From: Pseudoips prasinana
Taxonomy: Eukaryota; Arthropoda; Insecta; Lepidoptera; Nolidae
NCBI GenBank assembly: GCA_951640165.1
Contig: OX621263.1
Span: forward strand, 2,564,501 to 2,628,500
Direction: 5' to 3'
Length of the DNA: 64,000 bases
This document shows positions 33,551 through 45,041 of the stretch, piece by piece (position 1 is the first letter of the stretch; each line of letters begins with the position of its first letter). The position numbers were made by a program, and so were the translations under genes. A model generated the notes under the pieces. That model was not told the DNA's origin. It was given only the letters and a program-made list of their open reading frames with translations, and ran no database searches.

Positions 33551-33859
33551 CTAACTTAGTACAATCAATAAATTATATGTGATCTCTTCAACGATTCGAC
33601 TGCAAAAGATCCCGCTCCGCTCGCGCACAGCCATTATAAACACTCGGTTCTTGTTTGCAACTTCACCGCTAGATGACGTTCTTGAACCGGTGTTGCTAAC
33701 AAGTCACCATTGAGACTGGCCGCCGTGGCCGAAATTCGGTCGGGAAGTCATTATTACTGTTTCTAAGCCAACAAACAGCTGATATGTATATGTAAAGGCT
33801 TTATCAACAAACGACCTTGCGATTTATATGCTGATAAGCATTGATAAGCTATCGGCGCT

Positions 33860-34190
33860 ATTTAATATAGGTTATTATTTCCTACTGCTCGAACTTCGGT
33901 CTCGCCATCGGTGCAGGATATATTATAGTGCACAAGTGTGTCTACCAGGTAAACTTACCATGCCATCATTTGGACGACTAGCGACACGACTGGAAAGAGG
34001 TCAGATTCTGGTTCGACAGCTTTACGTGCTCTCCGAGGTTCGGGGGTGTGATACCACCAACCACCACCAACTCTCTGACTTCAGGTTGATATTGAGATAT
34101 TTTATTAGAAAAATTCTAAAAATCACTTTTCGTCTGACCCGAAATTTGACCCAAGGACGTGATATCTCCGGTTGGACACGCTACCACTAG
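33860..34190 (-). repeat. SINE-D copy
   Basis: Reversed body CACGACTGGAAAGAGGTCAG and head GATATCTCCGGTTGGACACG; contains an extra CCACCAACCACCACCAAC run. A + strand tail piece GGCCGCCGTGGCCGAAATTC lies at 33718. Confidence 0.7.
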
Positions 34191-34411
34191 TTTACGTGGT
34201 TATATACAAGATATTACATAAATAGTTGACGTATCTTAAAGAACTTAATTTGGCTTTGAACCTGAAATCGTAGAGCAATTAAACATGTAAAATATAGAAA
34301 GAAGATTTCTTTACCAGCATCAAAAATAAGCTGTTGCCTTTTGTATGAGAAGCCCAAATAATATTTTTTGTATTTCACAAACTGGTACTGGGATCTGTTT
34401 TTTTTTTTAAA

Positions 34412-34598
34412 GACAACGCCCGCAGTAGGGAATCTAATCCTTGTGCGCGGGGTCCTTTACAAACATATAACAGACGGACGCAAATTACATTCAGACTCAG
34501 AACAACTATGTATGGGTCACACAAATAATTGTCCGTCGCGGGAATCGAACCGTGGCGAGGTGACTGTGTTAGTCGCTGCTCCACACGTGCAGTCAAAT
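34412..34598 (-). repeat. SINE-C copy
   Basis: Starts CAACGCCCGCAGTAGGGAAT; reversed B box GCGGGAATCGAACCGTGGCG. Confidence 0.82.
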
Positions 34599-34734
34599 AG
34601 CATGGATTGATAGCGTCCATTATTTAAGTTACAACTTGTATATGTATATACGGTGCCCTCCTTCTTCTAAGCGTTTCGATAGCAAACTCATTAAATTTAC
34701 TTCTCCGATCCTCATCGTCCAAAGTCAAAGTCAA

Positions 34735-35120
34735 AGATTTATTTGCAAGTAAATATGGTTTTAAAAGGTATTACATTGGTAGCACAAAAGTAGCTTAACA
34801 TATCTAATAATCATATAATAATGACATGCAAATTTGTGAAGACAATTATTTGGCCTGCATGAATTCCTTTACACTATAGAAGGAATTCTCAATTAACCAT
34901 TTGCGTAAAGTTTTTTTGAATCGACCCATTGGAAGAACCTTAATTTGGTCAGGAAGCTTGTTATAAATCCGAACACACATTGGATAACAGCTTCGTCTAT
35001 ATAGTTCCGTTCTCATTCTAGGAATAATTAATTTATTAGGATATCGAGTTCTGTAGTTACAAGACCCTCTCTTACGTCTCCACGTCAGGAACCGCTCATA
35101 GTCGAGCTTCGAACCGCGAA
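34735..35120 (-). pseudogene. LINE reverse-transcriptase C-terminus and 3'UTR
   Basis: The reverse frame includes RSCYPMCVRIYNKLPDQIKV and KKTLRKWLIENSFYSVKEFM; the 3' end has CAAATAAATCTTTGACTTTGA. Relative of the 10979 and 242 fragments. Confidence 0.78.
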
Positions 35121-35387
35121 TTGCTGGATACTAGTTTGTATTTTTATATTGCTAGACTAGATTGTCCAATGAAGCACTGAAAGTTTCCTTGGCTAAGTAT
35201 AAACAAAAAATAAAATGGGTATGTGACCTGTGGCAGCGTAAGCTGTAGAAATAGTATGCGCTGTGCCTGGAAAATTGATAATCTTTGCAGTTTATTAAAC
35301 AACGTATATGTAGATTTTGTGATACATTCACCTTTTCCAACAGTTGTAAATAGTATGGCTCCACTTCGGAGTAATGCCCAAAGTCAT

Positions 35388-35870
35388 TTCGGTATAAGAC
35401 GTCCACTGCTGACAAAGGCCTCCCCCAAAGTTCTCTACAACTGCCGGTCTTGGGTATCCAACGACATAATATCTAGGGATAATAATAATATAATATCTAG
35501 GGACAATGTCACACAGATCCTCCTAGCCCCAAACTAAGCAAAGCTTGTACTATGGGTACCAGGCGACGATATACATACTTATATAGATAGATAAATACTT
35601 ATATACATAGAAAACATCCATAGCCCAGAAACAAATATTCGTGCTCATCACACAAATATTTGCATTTACCGGGATTCGAACCCTGGACCACCAGCTTCGT
35701 AGGCAGGAGCACTACCAACTAGGCTACGGTGACATCCCGCGACCCTTGTAAAATCGCCTGCCCACGCTGCGTCTTCCGGTTCGTAGTCGCTATTCCAGAA
35801 CCTTTCTGCTCAGGCCGTTGGTTCTACAAGCTATGTGCCCCGACCAATGACACTTTGGCAATTCCTGCGG
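35388..35870 (-). pseudogene. LINE family-J fragment split by SINE-A
   Basis: 35388-35468 (GACGTCCACTGCTGACAAAG) and 35734-35870 (CGCTGCGTCTTCCGGTTCGT, reverse frame TTNRKTQRGQ) flank the SINE. A short duplication near GACAT is visible at both junctions. Confidence 0.75.
35493..35733 (-). repeat. SINE-A copy inside LINE J
   Basis: Complete reverse copy; GGGATTCGAACCCTGGACCA B-box region intact. Confidence 0.9.
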
Positions 35871-36284
35871 CTATGTCGATTTCTTTAGTTCGCCTACGGA
35901 TTTCGACCAATGCATCAAGTATTGGTAATTAATTATGTGAACTGTGGCCACGCGGTGTGGACTGCCCAATCAGGTTGTTCACTGCCCGGTAGGTTGGTTA
36001 TTTTAGAAGTTTATTAAACATCGTATATATAAATATGCAGCTCTTGCGACACATTGACCTCTTCCCACAGGCATAAACTGGAATAGTATAGCCCCACTAC
36101 GGAAGAACGCACCGACAATTTGGAGCGGCTCCAAAAACGTGTGGAGAACATGCTTGTGCCTTTTTTGTTTATTTATAAACAATGTCGCGGAAGTATCGTT
36201 TCGGGCTATTTGGATTTAATATTTTGTCAACAGTGATTGTGAAATGGTGTAAGGAATACACTCTCACCATTCAGACAATATGTG

Positions 36285-36345
36285 ATATAGCACACACGGC
36301 CATCTGATCCCAAACTAAGCAGCTTGTACTAACCAGATCACTGAT
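36285..36345 (-). repeat. SINE-B tail fragment
   Basis: ACACACGGCCATCTGATCCC and CAGATCACTGATATAAATAA. Confidence 0.7.
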
Positions 36346-36560
36346 ATAAATAAATAATAAAATACACTCTATTCTTCACAAAAAAGGACATTTAACATTG
36401 AAACATTGATTATATTATAATGTACAATAGGCGGTCTTATCGCATTAAGCGATTTCTTTCAGACAATCTTTGGATAGAAAGGAATTGAATGTATAAAAAC
36501 GGTGCAACAAAGTGTGGTACACCAAAAATAAAAAGAAAATAAATAATTACTATATAGTAA

Positions 36561-36695
36561 TCGTGGGTTCGGCCGGAGGTTGAGTCTGGGTGAAATTATC
36601 TATAATAGATAATTGCACTCAGACTCAATCTCCGGCCGAACCCACGACCTCCGGGGTGAAAAGCAAGCATTTGCCAACCACGCCAACTGGCGTAT
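36561..36695. repeat. SINE-B head palindrome
   Basis: A reverse SINE-B head (36604-36695) is preceded by a forward copy of its own B-box region (36561-36604). Together they form an 87-bp near-palindrome (36561-36647) centred on ATCTATAATAGAT. Confidence 0.85.
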
Positions 36696-36789
36696 CGTAT
36701 GGCACACAAAGATTTATTCTGAGTGGGAATCGAAGTCACGACCTCGGGCTTAGTAGTCAGGGTCACTTACCACTGGACCAGGTAACACC

Positions 36790-37370
36790 GTGGGGCGCAG
36801 CTACTTATTCTAGAAAGTCAAGTTCAATGAGAATTTGAATAGTAACAATAGCAAATTGCATTATATATCGAAGTAGGTACTCGCAAATAGTGGCTGTTGC
36901 GCCGCGTTACACTAAACTTATTGGCCAATAAAATTATCGGGTTGCTAGGCGCGACGGCGCTAATGTCACGTTTACTGGTGTTGTATATTTATGACTAAAT
37001 ACCAATAGTAATACAGTCATTTGATGTCTTCATTTTCTAGGTAACTACCTAGATAATTGGACAATTTTTTGTTGAATGCATTTTCTCAATTTTTTTTATT
37101 TTGTAATAGTCTAAGGCTCAGACTTTACTTAGACAGAAGTTAATGCATGTGACGAAATTACAATTGGTGTTTTGACTTTGTCTGTCTTAGCTTATGCTAA
37201 GCATAATCTTAATTTCAAAAAGTCTATAATTACCAAAACAAAGTATAAGCTTAGCATACATTTAGCAAAGTTTTACGTAAGTAAAGTTTGAGCAAAGTCT
37301 AAGTACGCTCTATAGATTTCAGCCTAAGTTATCTAATTATATACGCTGTGTCAATATCAAAAAGCTTGTA
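36790..37370. other. no gene seen
   Basis: The piece CGCGGCG...TTACAC (36897) and TAAGCTTAGCATACATTTAG versus CTTATGCTAAGCATAATCTT (37188-37262) suggest a decayed foldback; class not assigned. Confidence 0.4.
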
Positions 37371-37375
37371 ATTTA

Positions 37376-37830
37376 ACACTATTATTTAAAATAATACCGT
37401 GATCCGCCGCTTAACCATGTCTCAGCTAAACCCTGCTCAACCACTTGAACCCCGCTCAACTATTTCTTTATTTAAAAACCCTCAGCCAAGTAACGTTATT
37501 TTATTTTACTCTGTCAACATTTCTGGGACTGGTATAGAGCTTGACCAAAATTAATCGACTAAATCGGATTATGTATCAAAATTTTATGATTTTCCTCTAT
37601 GGTAGACATGGATTGATAGATTTATGATCGTAACAGTGCATTTTCAAGGACTATTGATTTTCCTCGGTGGATTTTGAAGTTTGTGATAAGAATCCAACTG
37701 GAATTAAGTATTTATGTAAAAATTAAAACGGCTAATAATTCCATTAAACCGCCATTCACAAAGAAACGTCAAACAAAACGTCAACTGATCCATATAAAAT
37801 CCGCCATATTTTAGCAAGCAAACGCGGGTC
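37376..37830 (+). repeat. MITE-2, partial copy
   Basis: End ACACTATTATTTAAAATAAT then CCGTGATCCGCCGCTTAACC. It matches, in reverse, 39400-39835, with an internal deletion after CCGCCATATTTTAGCAA. Confidence 0.78.
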
Positions 37831-38097
37831 AACGTTTAATCAGGCTATAAAGTTCTATTGTATTTTCTCTGGTAATATTTGTATTCTTTTGAGAAAATGA
37901 ATGTCTCAAACCATAAACCATAATTCTAGCTTGTATACATCGTTGGCGTTTTATTAGGCATAGATTTTTACGCTCGCTTGTCTTGGGGAGTCCGCATTCG
38001 CGCGATGCCGCGGAACAAAACATCCACGTACAAACTATTACACATTGTAACATACTTCATTATAATATCACACTAATATTATAATATCCAATACAAC

Positions 38098-38340
38098 AAC
38101 GCGTTCAGGGTGCTGTTGGGTCTGCCACGTTTCTGTAGCGCATCGGGCATGTTTGCTGAAGCCAGAGTGGACTGTTTCCACGCCACAATGCGCAAACGGT
38201 GTGCATCCCTGGTGAGCAGGATTTGTTGCCACTCTAACAGCATTCTGGCCGTGATCGCAGGCAGAATTGACTGCCTATACATGAATCACTGCTGCACTCT
38301 TTCTCAAAGAATGGGGCATCAGTGATTCATGTATTCCACT
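38098..38340 (+). pseudogene. LINE reverse-transcriptase fragment
   Basis: The + frame GLPRFCSASGMFAEARVDCF, HATMRKRCASLVSRI and IAGRIDCLYMNH is the RT C-terminal region of a distinct LINE lineage. GTGATTCATGTA occurs inverted at 38277 and 38322, giving a small stem. Confidence 0.75.
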
Positions 38341-38436
38341 TAACAAAATCTTAGCTATATTTTTACTAAAATACAATAAGTCTTATGTATTACTAACAAT
38401 TTTGAGTCTTTGGTTACTTTAATATCCAATAATAAT

Positions 38437-38675
38437 AATATCTGGGGACAATGTCACACAGATCATCCTAGCCACAAACTAAGCAAAGCTTGTACTATGG
38501 GTACTAGGCGACGATATACGTACTTATATAGATAGATAAATACTTATATACATAGAAAACATCCATGACTCAGAAACAAATATTCGTGCTCATCACACAA
38601 ATATTTGCACTTACCGGGATTCGAACCCAGGACCACCAGCTTCGTAGGCAGGACCAACTAGGCTACGGTGACCGT
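38437..38675 (-). repeat. SINE-A copy with head deletion
   Basis: Full body; six bases (GCACTA-like) are missing between A and B boxes, near 38655. Confidence 0.88.
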
Positions 38676-38711
38676 CTAATACATAACTTTATTAAATAAC
38701 TTTATTATTAT

Positions 38712-38875
38712 TATAAAGGCGAAAGTTTGTGAGTGTGTATGTTTGTTACTTCTTCACTTCTAAACGGCTGGAGCAATTTTAATTAAATTTAGTATGGAGT
38801 TAGTTGACACCCTGGACTAGCACATAGGCTATAATTTATAAAGTTTAACGCGGGTAAAAGCGCGGGGCACAGTTA
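38712..38875 (+). mobile_element. short Helitron, CTAG end mutated to TTAG
   Basis: TATAAAGGCGAAAGTTTGTG to AAGCGCGGGGCACAGTTAG. The 5' TC is not identifiable. Confidence 0.78.
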
Positions 38876-39007
38876 GTTGTAAATATTTTTTTAAATAAAA
38901 CTTCTTTACGCGCTCGTGTCTTGGGGTCAAGTTTATCACAAATTTAATAAACTACGGGATTCGAACACGCGTCTTCTGCCCAATCAGGGCCTGATATCGT
39001 TTGGAAA

Positions 39008-39200
39008 TGGCCAAACTATATCTGGCTGATTCTGATCCCTTTCTAAGCAGTGCTTGTACTATATAAACCAGATAACTGATATACTAAATACGCTACTTTG
39101 TTTTTGTAAATATGGCGCAAAAATATTTGTCCTAGGTGGGAATCGAACCCACGACCTGTAGCCTGAAAGGCAAGTATCAACCAACCACGCCAACCGGCCA
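39008..39200 (-). repeat. SINE-B, full reverse copy
   Basis: Tail ACTATATCTGGCTGATTCTG, reversed B box GGGAATCGAACCCACGACC and A box AACCACGCCAACCGGCC. Confidence 0.85.
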
Positions 39201-39248
39201 GTTAACATTTCTATGCTTTCTTTTTGACTGCAATAGTAGGTATAAGTC

Positions 39249-39835
39249 TAACAGTCTTATTTAAAAACGCTACTTAAATTGAAGCCGGCCGCTTAACCAT
39301 GGTTTATCAAATTTTTCATTTAAAAACACGATTTAACTTTGACCCGCGGTTAAGTCATGTCAAAATTTAAACCACGTCGGCCCCTGGTTTAAGCCTTGCT
39401 CAAATATGGCGGATTTTATTTGCATCAGCTGACGTTTTGTTTGACGTTTGTTTGTGAATGGAGGTTTTATTGAAGTTACTAACCGTTTTATTTTTTAAAT
39501 AAATACCTACCGAAAGCCAGTTGGATTCTTATCACAAATTTCAAAATCCACCGAAGAAAATCAATAGTCCTTGAAAATGCACTGTTACGATCATAAATTT
39601 ATCATTCCATGTCTACCATAGAGCAAAAATCATGAAGTTTTAATACATTATCCGATTTAGTCGATTAATTTTGGTCAAGCTAAGAGTAAAATAAAAAGAC
39701 GTTACTTAGCTGAGAAACCTTTAAGTAGGGTTTTTAAATAAAGAAATAGTTGAGCGGGGTTTAAGTGGTTGAGCAGGGTTTAGCTGAGACATGGTTAAGC
39801 GGCGGATCACGGCATTATTTTAAATAAGAGTGTAA
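39249..39835 (-). mobile_element. MITE-2, full copy of about 590 bp
   Basis: Ends ACAGTCTTATTTAAAA and (reverse) ACACTCTTATTTAAAATAAT, each followed within 50 bp by CGCTTAACCATG. No ORF; duplication unclear. Confidence 0.75.
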
Positions 39836-40071
39836 ATCTTTTAAACTATATATTTTTTGGTGTTGAGGGTTAGGAGGCGTGGTTACCCTTGGCCTAGTTC
39901 GAATGCACTTCGGCCTGACCTGGGTGGCCTGGTTACTGCGCGGCCCCATTCGGTGCTGGCCCATTAGGTGGTATGATTTTTACATGACACTTACAGAGCA
40001 CAAAGGGAATTTGGTTTATGGGTAAGAATGTTATTTTCAAAATGAACGGCTATAATAATAATAATAAATAT

Positions 40072-40425
40072 TTTGGGACAAGTAACACACTGCCAACTGA
40101 TCCCAAACTAGGCAGAGCCTGTAGCAACCAGACTATTGAGAGACCTTCTTATCTATACAAATAATAAAATCGTAGGAAAGTCAAAACTGTGCATTAAAAT
40201 GTATTCAAATTTTGAATCAATATTACTAAGACGTGGGGTCAACATATAGGCTGCATATTATCACGCTATCACATACGGGGGAGGAGCTATGATAATTTAT
40301 AAAATTTAACGCGGGTAAAACCGCGGGGCACAGCTAGTAATAAATATTTTGGGACAAGTAACACACTGCCAACTGATCCCAAACTAGGCAGAGCCTGTAG
40401 CAACCAGACTATTGAGAAACCTTAT
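40072..40425. repeat. 85-bp direct repeats around a Helitron
   Basis: AATATTTTGGGACAAGTAAC through CAACCAGACTATTGAGA is present at 40065-40147 and 40328-40412 (SINE-B tail variant, reverse). Between them lies the 40152-40337 Helitron. Confidence 0.85.
40152..40337 (+). mobile_element. short Helitron (Lep1-like), 186 bp
   Basis: Starts TCTATACAAATAATAAAATC after A, ends CGCGGGTAAAACCGCGGGGC then ACAGCTAG before T: textbook Helitron ends. Confidence 0.88.
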
Positions 40426-40451
40426 AATAATAAATATATAATATAATAATA

Positions 40452-40814
40452 ATATCTAGGGACAATGTCACACAGATCATCCTAGCCCCAAACTAAGCAA
40501 AGCTTGTACTATGGGTACCAGGCGACGATATACATATCTACTTATATAGATACATAAATACTTAAATACATAGAAAACAGCCATGACTCAGAAACAAATA
40601 TTCGTGCTCATCACACAAATATTTGCACTTACCGGGATTCGAACCCAGGACCACCAGCTTCACAAATATTTGTTTCTGAGTCATGGATGTTTTCTATGTA
40701 CATAAGTATTTATCTATCTATATAAGTATGTATATCGTCACCTGGTACCCATAGTACAAGCTTTGCTTAGTTTGGGGCTAGGATGATCTGTGTGACATTG
40801 TCCCTAGATATTAT
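40452..40814. repeat. SINE-A inverted pair, head to head
   Basis: A reverse SINE-A lacking the A box (40452-40660) is joined directly to a forward copy of its own body (40661-40814). The two make a 363-bp foldback with arms of about 150 bp. Confidence 0.88.
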
Positions 40815-41500
40815 AAGACCATTAAATCGCAGCGTGCTCGCCGCGTGCACGCCGCGATCTCGCCTCGCCGCGCCGTGAAATCGCTGAAAATTTATATCTC
40901 CCTATCATCTACCGTTCTTACTTCAAAGTTTTGTTTGCACCCCATACATACTTGGCCTGCTGATCATCATCTTTGTATAGGAAGTTAAGCAATTTGTTCA
41001 GTTTCATGGACAAATTAAGTTGCTTAAAATAAGTCCAATATTAATGATCCGCATTCACGCGAGGCCGCGGAACAAAACATCCACGTACAAACTTTAATAA
41101 ATATTTTTTGAAATAATACTTCCATCTGCACGCTTCACTTGGGGCTTCACAAGCTGGTGAATGCGTTACAAAAAGTGTGATTGGGCGCGGCGAACGGAAG
41201 AACGAAAACACAGGACTTTGAAAAAAGTAGCTCCACTTCGGAGTGCACTTGTGTTGTGCAGTATAAGACGTCCCGATGAAACTGATGAACGAAATAAGAC
41301 CCGGGGGGGGGGAGGAATGGCCGTCCAAATAGATAAGGTTACAAACTACTAAATTATTCGATCAATCGGCTTCAAATTTGGAAATCGATTCCTTTGTTTG
41401 AGTTTGAGTGAGTTTGTTTCGGTGGGTCTTCTCAGTTGGGGCGCATTGGATCCAGTGGTAGCATTAAAGCGCGACCGTCGTTATAAACACAAGGTCCGCC
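40815..41500. other. no gene; old repeat pieces
   Basis: GC-rich CGCGTGCACGCCGCG block at 40833-40880, CGCGGAACAAAACATCCACG (41067) shared with 38010, and otherwise unassigned sequence. Confidence 0.45.
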
Positions 41501-41519
41501 ATAATAATAACATTTAATT

Positions 41520-41815
41520 CGTACCTGAATATAGACAGAACCATTCAGACAATATGTAGTAAAAATATAGCTAAAATTTAGATAATTAAACCTACACATG
41601 AGCCTTGACAATAACTTAATTTAAGTTAGCTAAATATCGTTACTGTTATAAAATAAATGTTATTGTAAATTATTTCCTACAATCCGTGTACCTAAATATC
41701 TATATGTACCTAGAAATCATTATAAATTAATTATATATTACTACGAACATGTTCTGACTATTTACAAGCGGTTTTTTAAAGTCTACGTGAATTAAAACCT
41801 TTTTTATTTTATTTA
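41520..41815 (+). repeat. LINE tail family F
   Basis: Long but diverged copy from ATATAGACAGAACCATTCAG to GTGAATTAAAACCTTTTTTA. Confidence 0.83.
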
Positions 41816-42155
41816 TTCCGAATTTAATATTTTTTAAATCACGTTCACGATGATCATCTATTACGCGGTGGCCCCCCAGGTGGGAATTATTATTATATTT
41901 GTGTTTATAATAACGTTATTTTTATGTGGGGGGAAGAGGTAAACCTTGACCCAGTTCTACTGCACTCCGACCTGACCTGACCCAGTTACCGGGCGTCCCA
42001 ATTCGCCGCTAACTTTGGGGGTATGATGTGTTATTAAGCACTTACAGGGGACAAAGGGGTTTTGTGTTTGGGTAAGTACAGGTCGTCTCATCTTAAAATG
42101 CATGAGTTGACTTACTTATCGTATAGGTATTAGTGACCTTAGGGTCAGCGCAGAC

Positions 42156-42366
42156 AGAGAGGAGCGCAGCGGAGAGGATTTTATTAAGGCACTAGAAAAT
42201 CAACTTTAGAGCTATAGGAATAAAGTGGATATATGCTTGAACCTGACAAAATGCTCGCGCAGTCTCGCGCATTATAATGTTCAAGCATACATGCACTTTA
42301 TTTAAATAATTTTAAAGTTGATTTTCTAGTATCCTTAATAAAATCCTCTCCGCTGCGCTCCTCTCT
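42156..42366. mobile_element. foldback MITE, 211 bp
   Basis: Arms about 88 bp with ends AGAGAGGAGCGCAGCGGAGA, inner TTGAACATTATAATG-like loop containing CTCGCGCAGTCTCGCG. No duplication read. Confidence 0.8.
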
Positions 42367-42384
42367 CCTCCATCGTAGAAAAAT

Positions 42385-42696
42385 GATGTTGAGGTTTCTA
42401 ATATCATTTTTTTATAAACTGAATAGTTTGCGCGAGAGACACTTTCAAAGTGGTAAAATGAGTGTCCCCCCCCGTAACTTCTAAAATTAGAGAATGACAA
42501 AGCTAAAAAAAATATATGATGTATGTACATTACCATGCAAACTAATAACTAAAATTGGTTTGGACGAGATCTAGAAAGTAGTTTTTTTTAATACGTCATA
42601 AATCGTAAACCGCAATTTGCTTTCATTTAATCAACTGAAATACTTGCTGCTACGGAACCCTTCATGGGCGAGTCGGACTCGCACTTGGCGGGTTTT
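42385..42696 (+). repeat. repeat family H
   Basis: AGGTTTCTAATATCATTTTT to TCGCACTTGGCGGGTTTTTT, matching 19560-19870 in reverse. Confidence 0.75.
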
Positions 42697-42890
42697 TTAT
42701 ATAAGAGGGCGACAAGCGAGCAATTGGGTCACCTGATGGTAAGTGATCACCGCCGCCCGTGGACACTCGCAATACCGAGGAGTCGTTGGTGCGTTGCCGG
42801 CGTTGAAAAGAGTTCGCAAACAATTGTTGCTGACCCTCCTCACCCCCCAATGAGCTCTGGCGACCTTACTCACACTTAGAAACACAATAT
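42697..42890 (+). repeat. GGTCACCTGATGGTAAGTGA-type repeat
   Basis: GGGTCACCTGATGGTAAGTG, TCACCGCCGCCCGTGGACAC and GTGCGTTGCCGGCGTT follow the order of a very common Lepidopteran interspersed repeat whose class I cannot assign. Confidence 0.65.
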
Positions 42891-43171
42891 TAAATTATTA
42901 AGGAATGTCTTCTGTAAGGTGGAGGTACTTCCCCAGACGGGCTGCTCTTTGAGCGAACCAACGCTGTGCCCTATCTCTTATCATACCAGAAAATTCGCAG
43001 TAAATTGATTGAAATGAAATGAAATAATAAAATTTATTCTGCACTTGGGTATTAACATACACTTGTACTTGTCAAGCTCACAATGCAGTAAATAAACATA
43101 GTCGAATACAGTATCAAAGTTACAAAAAATTAATTAGTCCGTCCGTGCGGTCTGTTTTATCACATATAATA

Positions 43172-44453
43172 GGTCTTTACCTATGAAATTGCCGTTTTGT
43201 ATGAAAAAATTTAAACGAATTTTTTTCATGAATTTTTTTATTTGTATTAATCGAAGTAATCACCCATGCAATCAATGCATCTTTGCCATCGCAGTGGCAG
43301 TTTATTGATGCCCTTCTTAAAGAAATCAGCTGGACGGGAGGCAACAAATTCTTCAAAGGCATTTTGTACTGCCTCTCGGGTATTGAATTTTTTTCCCGCC
43401 AAGAAGTTATCCAAATTCTGGAAAAAGTAGTAGTCTGTAGGCGCAAGGTCTGGTGAGTAGGGCGGATGACGGAGAGCTTCCAACCCCAGTTCTTACAACT
43501 TGGAGACCGTCTGCTGTGCAGTATGAGGTCGCGCGTTGTCGTGCAGGAGCAGCGGAGACGAGCGATTGACCAATGCTGGTTGGAGATGCGCCAGCTTCTC
43601 CATCATTGTGCTCAGTTCTTCACAGTACACATCTGCAGTAATGCTCACCCCGTTTGGTAAGAAGCTGTGATGAATCACACCGGCGCTAGACCACCAAACA
43701 GTGACCATCACTTTTCTAGGGGTAAGTTTTCGTTTAGGGCATTGTTTAGGTGCTGAACCAGGATCCAACCAACTTGCTGAGCGCTTGCGGTTATCAAACA
43801 GAATCCATTTTTCATCGCAGGTAACAATGCGGTTCAAAATTCCTTCATTTGTGTGTCTGTTGAGCAGTGCAAGGCACGTCTCGACGCGTACTTCGCGCTG
43901 GCGATCATTGAGTTCGTGGGGCACCCATTTGTCAAGCTTTTTTACCTTGCCAATTTGACGCAAATGCACCAATATTGTTTTGACGCTAACGTCGAAAGCT
44001 GCTGCTAATTCAGCCGTAGATTGTGTATCATCAGCTTCCACAACCGCCTTTAATTCGTCATTGTCGACCAAAGTCTTCGGACGACCGCGAGGTTCATTTT
44101 TCAGGTCGAAATTTCCAGAACGGAAGCGAGCAAACCAATAACAGGTGGTGCGTTGGTTTGTAGTGTTAGCTCCGTAAACGTCGTTGATGTTGCGTGCCGC
44201 TTGTGCCGCGTTGCTGCCACGACGGTACTCATATTCCATAATTACTCGAATTTTTAACGTATCCATGATGACGAAAAAGATTGAAATGCGATGAAAATGT
44301 AACACTAATCAATAAAGAAATGACTACTTTTGGAAAAAAGAATCCATGTTTTTAAAATAAAATTAATTTGAAATTAGAATTCTTAGCCAAACAAAAATTA
44401 TTTTGATTTGAAATGGCCAGTACTGCAGAACAGCAATTTCATAGGTAAAGACC
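43172..44453 (-). mobile_element. mariner transposon copy 3 (nonsense-mutated, 1282 bp)
   Basis: Full length with TA duplications at 43170-43171 and 44454-44455. It differs from copies 1 and 2 by very few bases: a G-to-A change in the right inverted repeat (AACAGCAAT for AACGGCAAT), a synonymous change near 43967 and a nonsense change at 43495. Confidence 0.97.
43247..44266 (-). pseudogene. mariner transposase with one premature stop
   Basis: Identical in sequence to the intact copies until a glutamine codon (CAA) becomes TAA at 43493-43495, just after SKL and upstream of the third catalytic aspartate. The truncated product keeps both DNA-binding helices and two catalytic aspartates but cannot complete the DDD triad. 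The reading frame stays open on both sides of this stop, so inactivation is recent. Confidence 0.95.
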
Positions 44454-44459
44454 TAATAT

Positions 44460-44774
44460 TTTCTTAAATCTTTGAATAAATAACAAGTTACTAATCTATT
44501 ATTTCGAAATTTAGTTCTATTATATTAAAATTAAAGAATTGAAGGCATTAGGCTAGCGCTGAAAGCTCTTAACCAGTAGCTTAAATTAAACGACTAATAC
44601 CTGAGGCCACCCTTTTGGGGTTCGGGCCACAGCTCACGGGGCCTCTGAAGCAAAAGGACAGAATTCTAAGTGAGGGTGTGATCAGTTACACGGGATCACC
44701 GATGACGCGTTAAGGGGCCAAAGCGATCCTCGCCGCTGAGGAACCTACCCTAGCTAACCTGCGGCTTTCTCTAG
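44460..44774. repeat. unassigned repeat hosting the LTR element
   Basis: CCTGAGGCCACCCTTTTGGG and CTCGCCGCTGAGGAACCTAC look like repeat text; the right continuation after the LTR element is CTACCTAGGTGGACGACCCG. Confidence 0.45.
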
Positions 44775-44778
44775 CTAC

Positions 44779-45041
44779 TATGACGTTCTGCAACTTCATA
44801 TCGTCTTCGGGATCTTTTGTATTATATAAGTAATACACGTCAAATACTGAATTAGTCGTATATTTTCTTCAATTTCACTATGATAGGTAACAGGGCTTGT
44901 GTAGCTTAGAGAGTTCTGTCGTAGACTCAATGACTGTTCTAAAGAATTTTTGTTTGAAATATTTTCAAACGCGTTCTTTTTTTAATGATTTCTTTTTAAA
45001 TGTTTGGACGAACGAAGGTGCCAACCAAGAAGGTCGTCACA
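44779..45041 (-). repeat. 3' LTR
   Basis: Partner of the 48597-48859 LTR. The visible differences are CATATCG versus CAGATCG near the end, and TGTCGT versus TGACGT in the middle. Confidence 0.88.
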
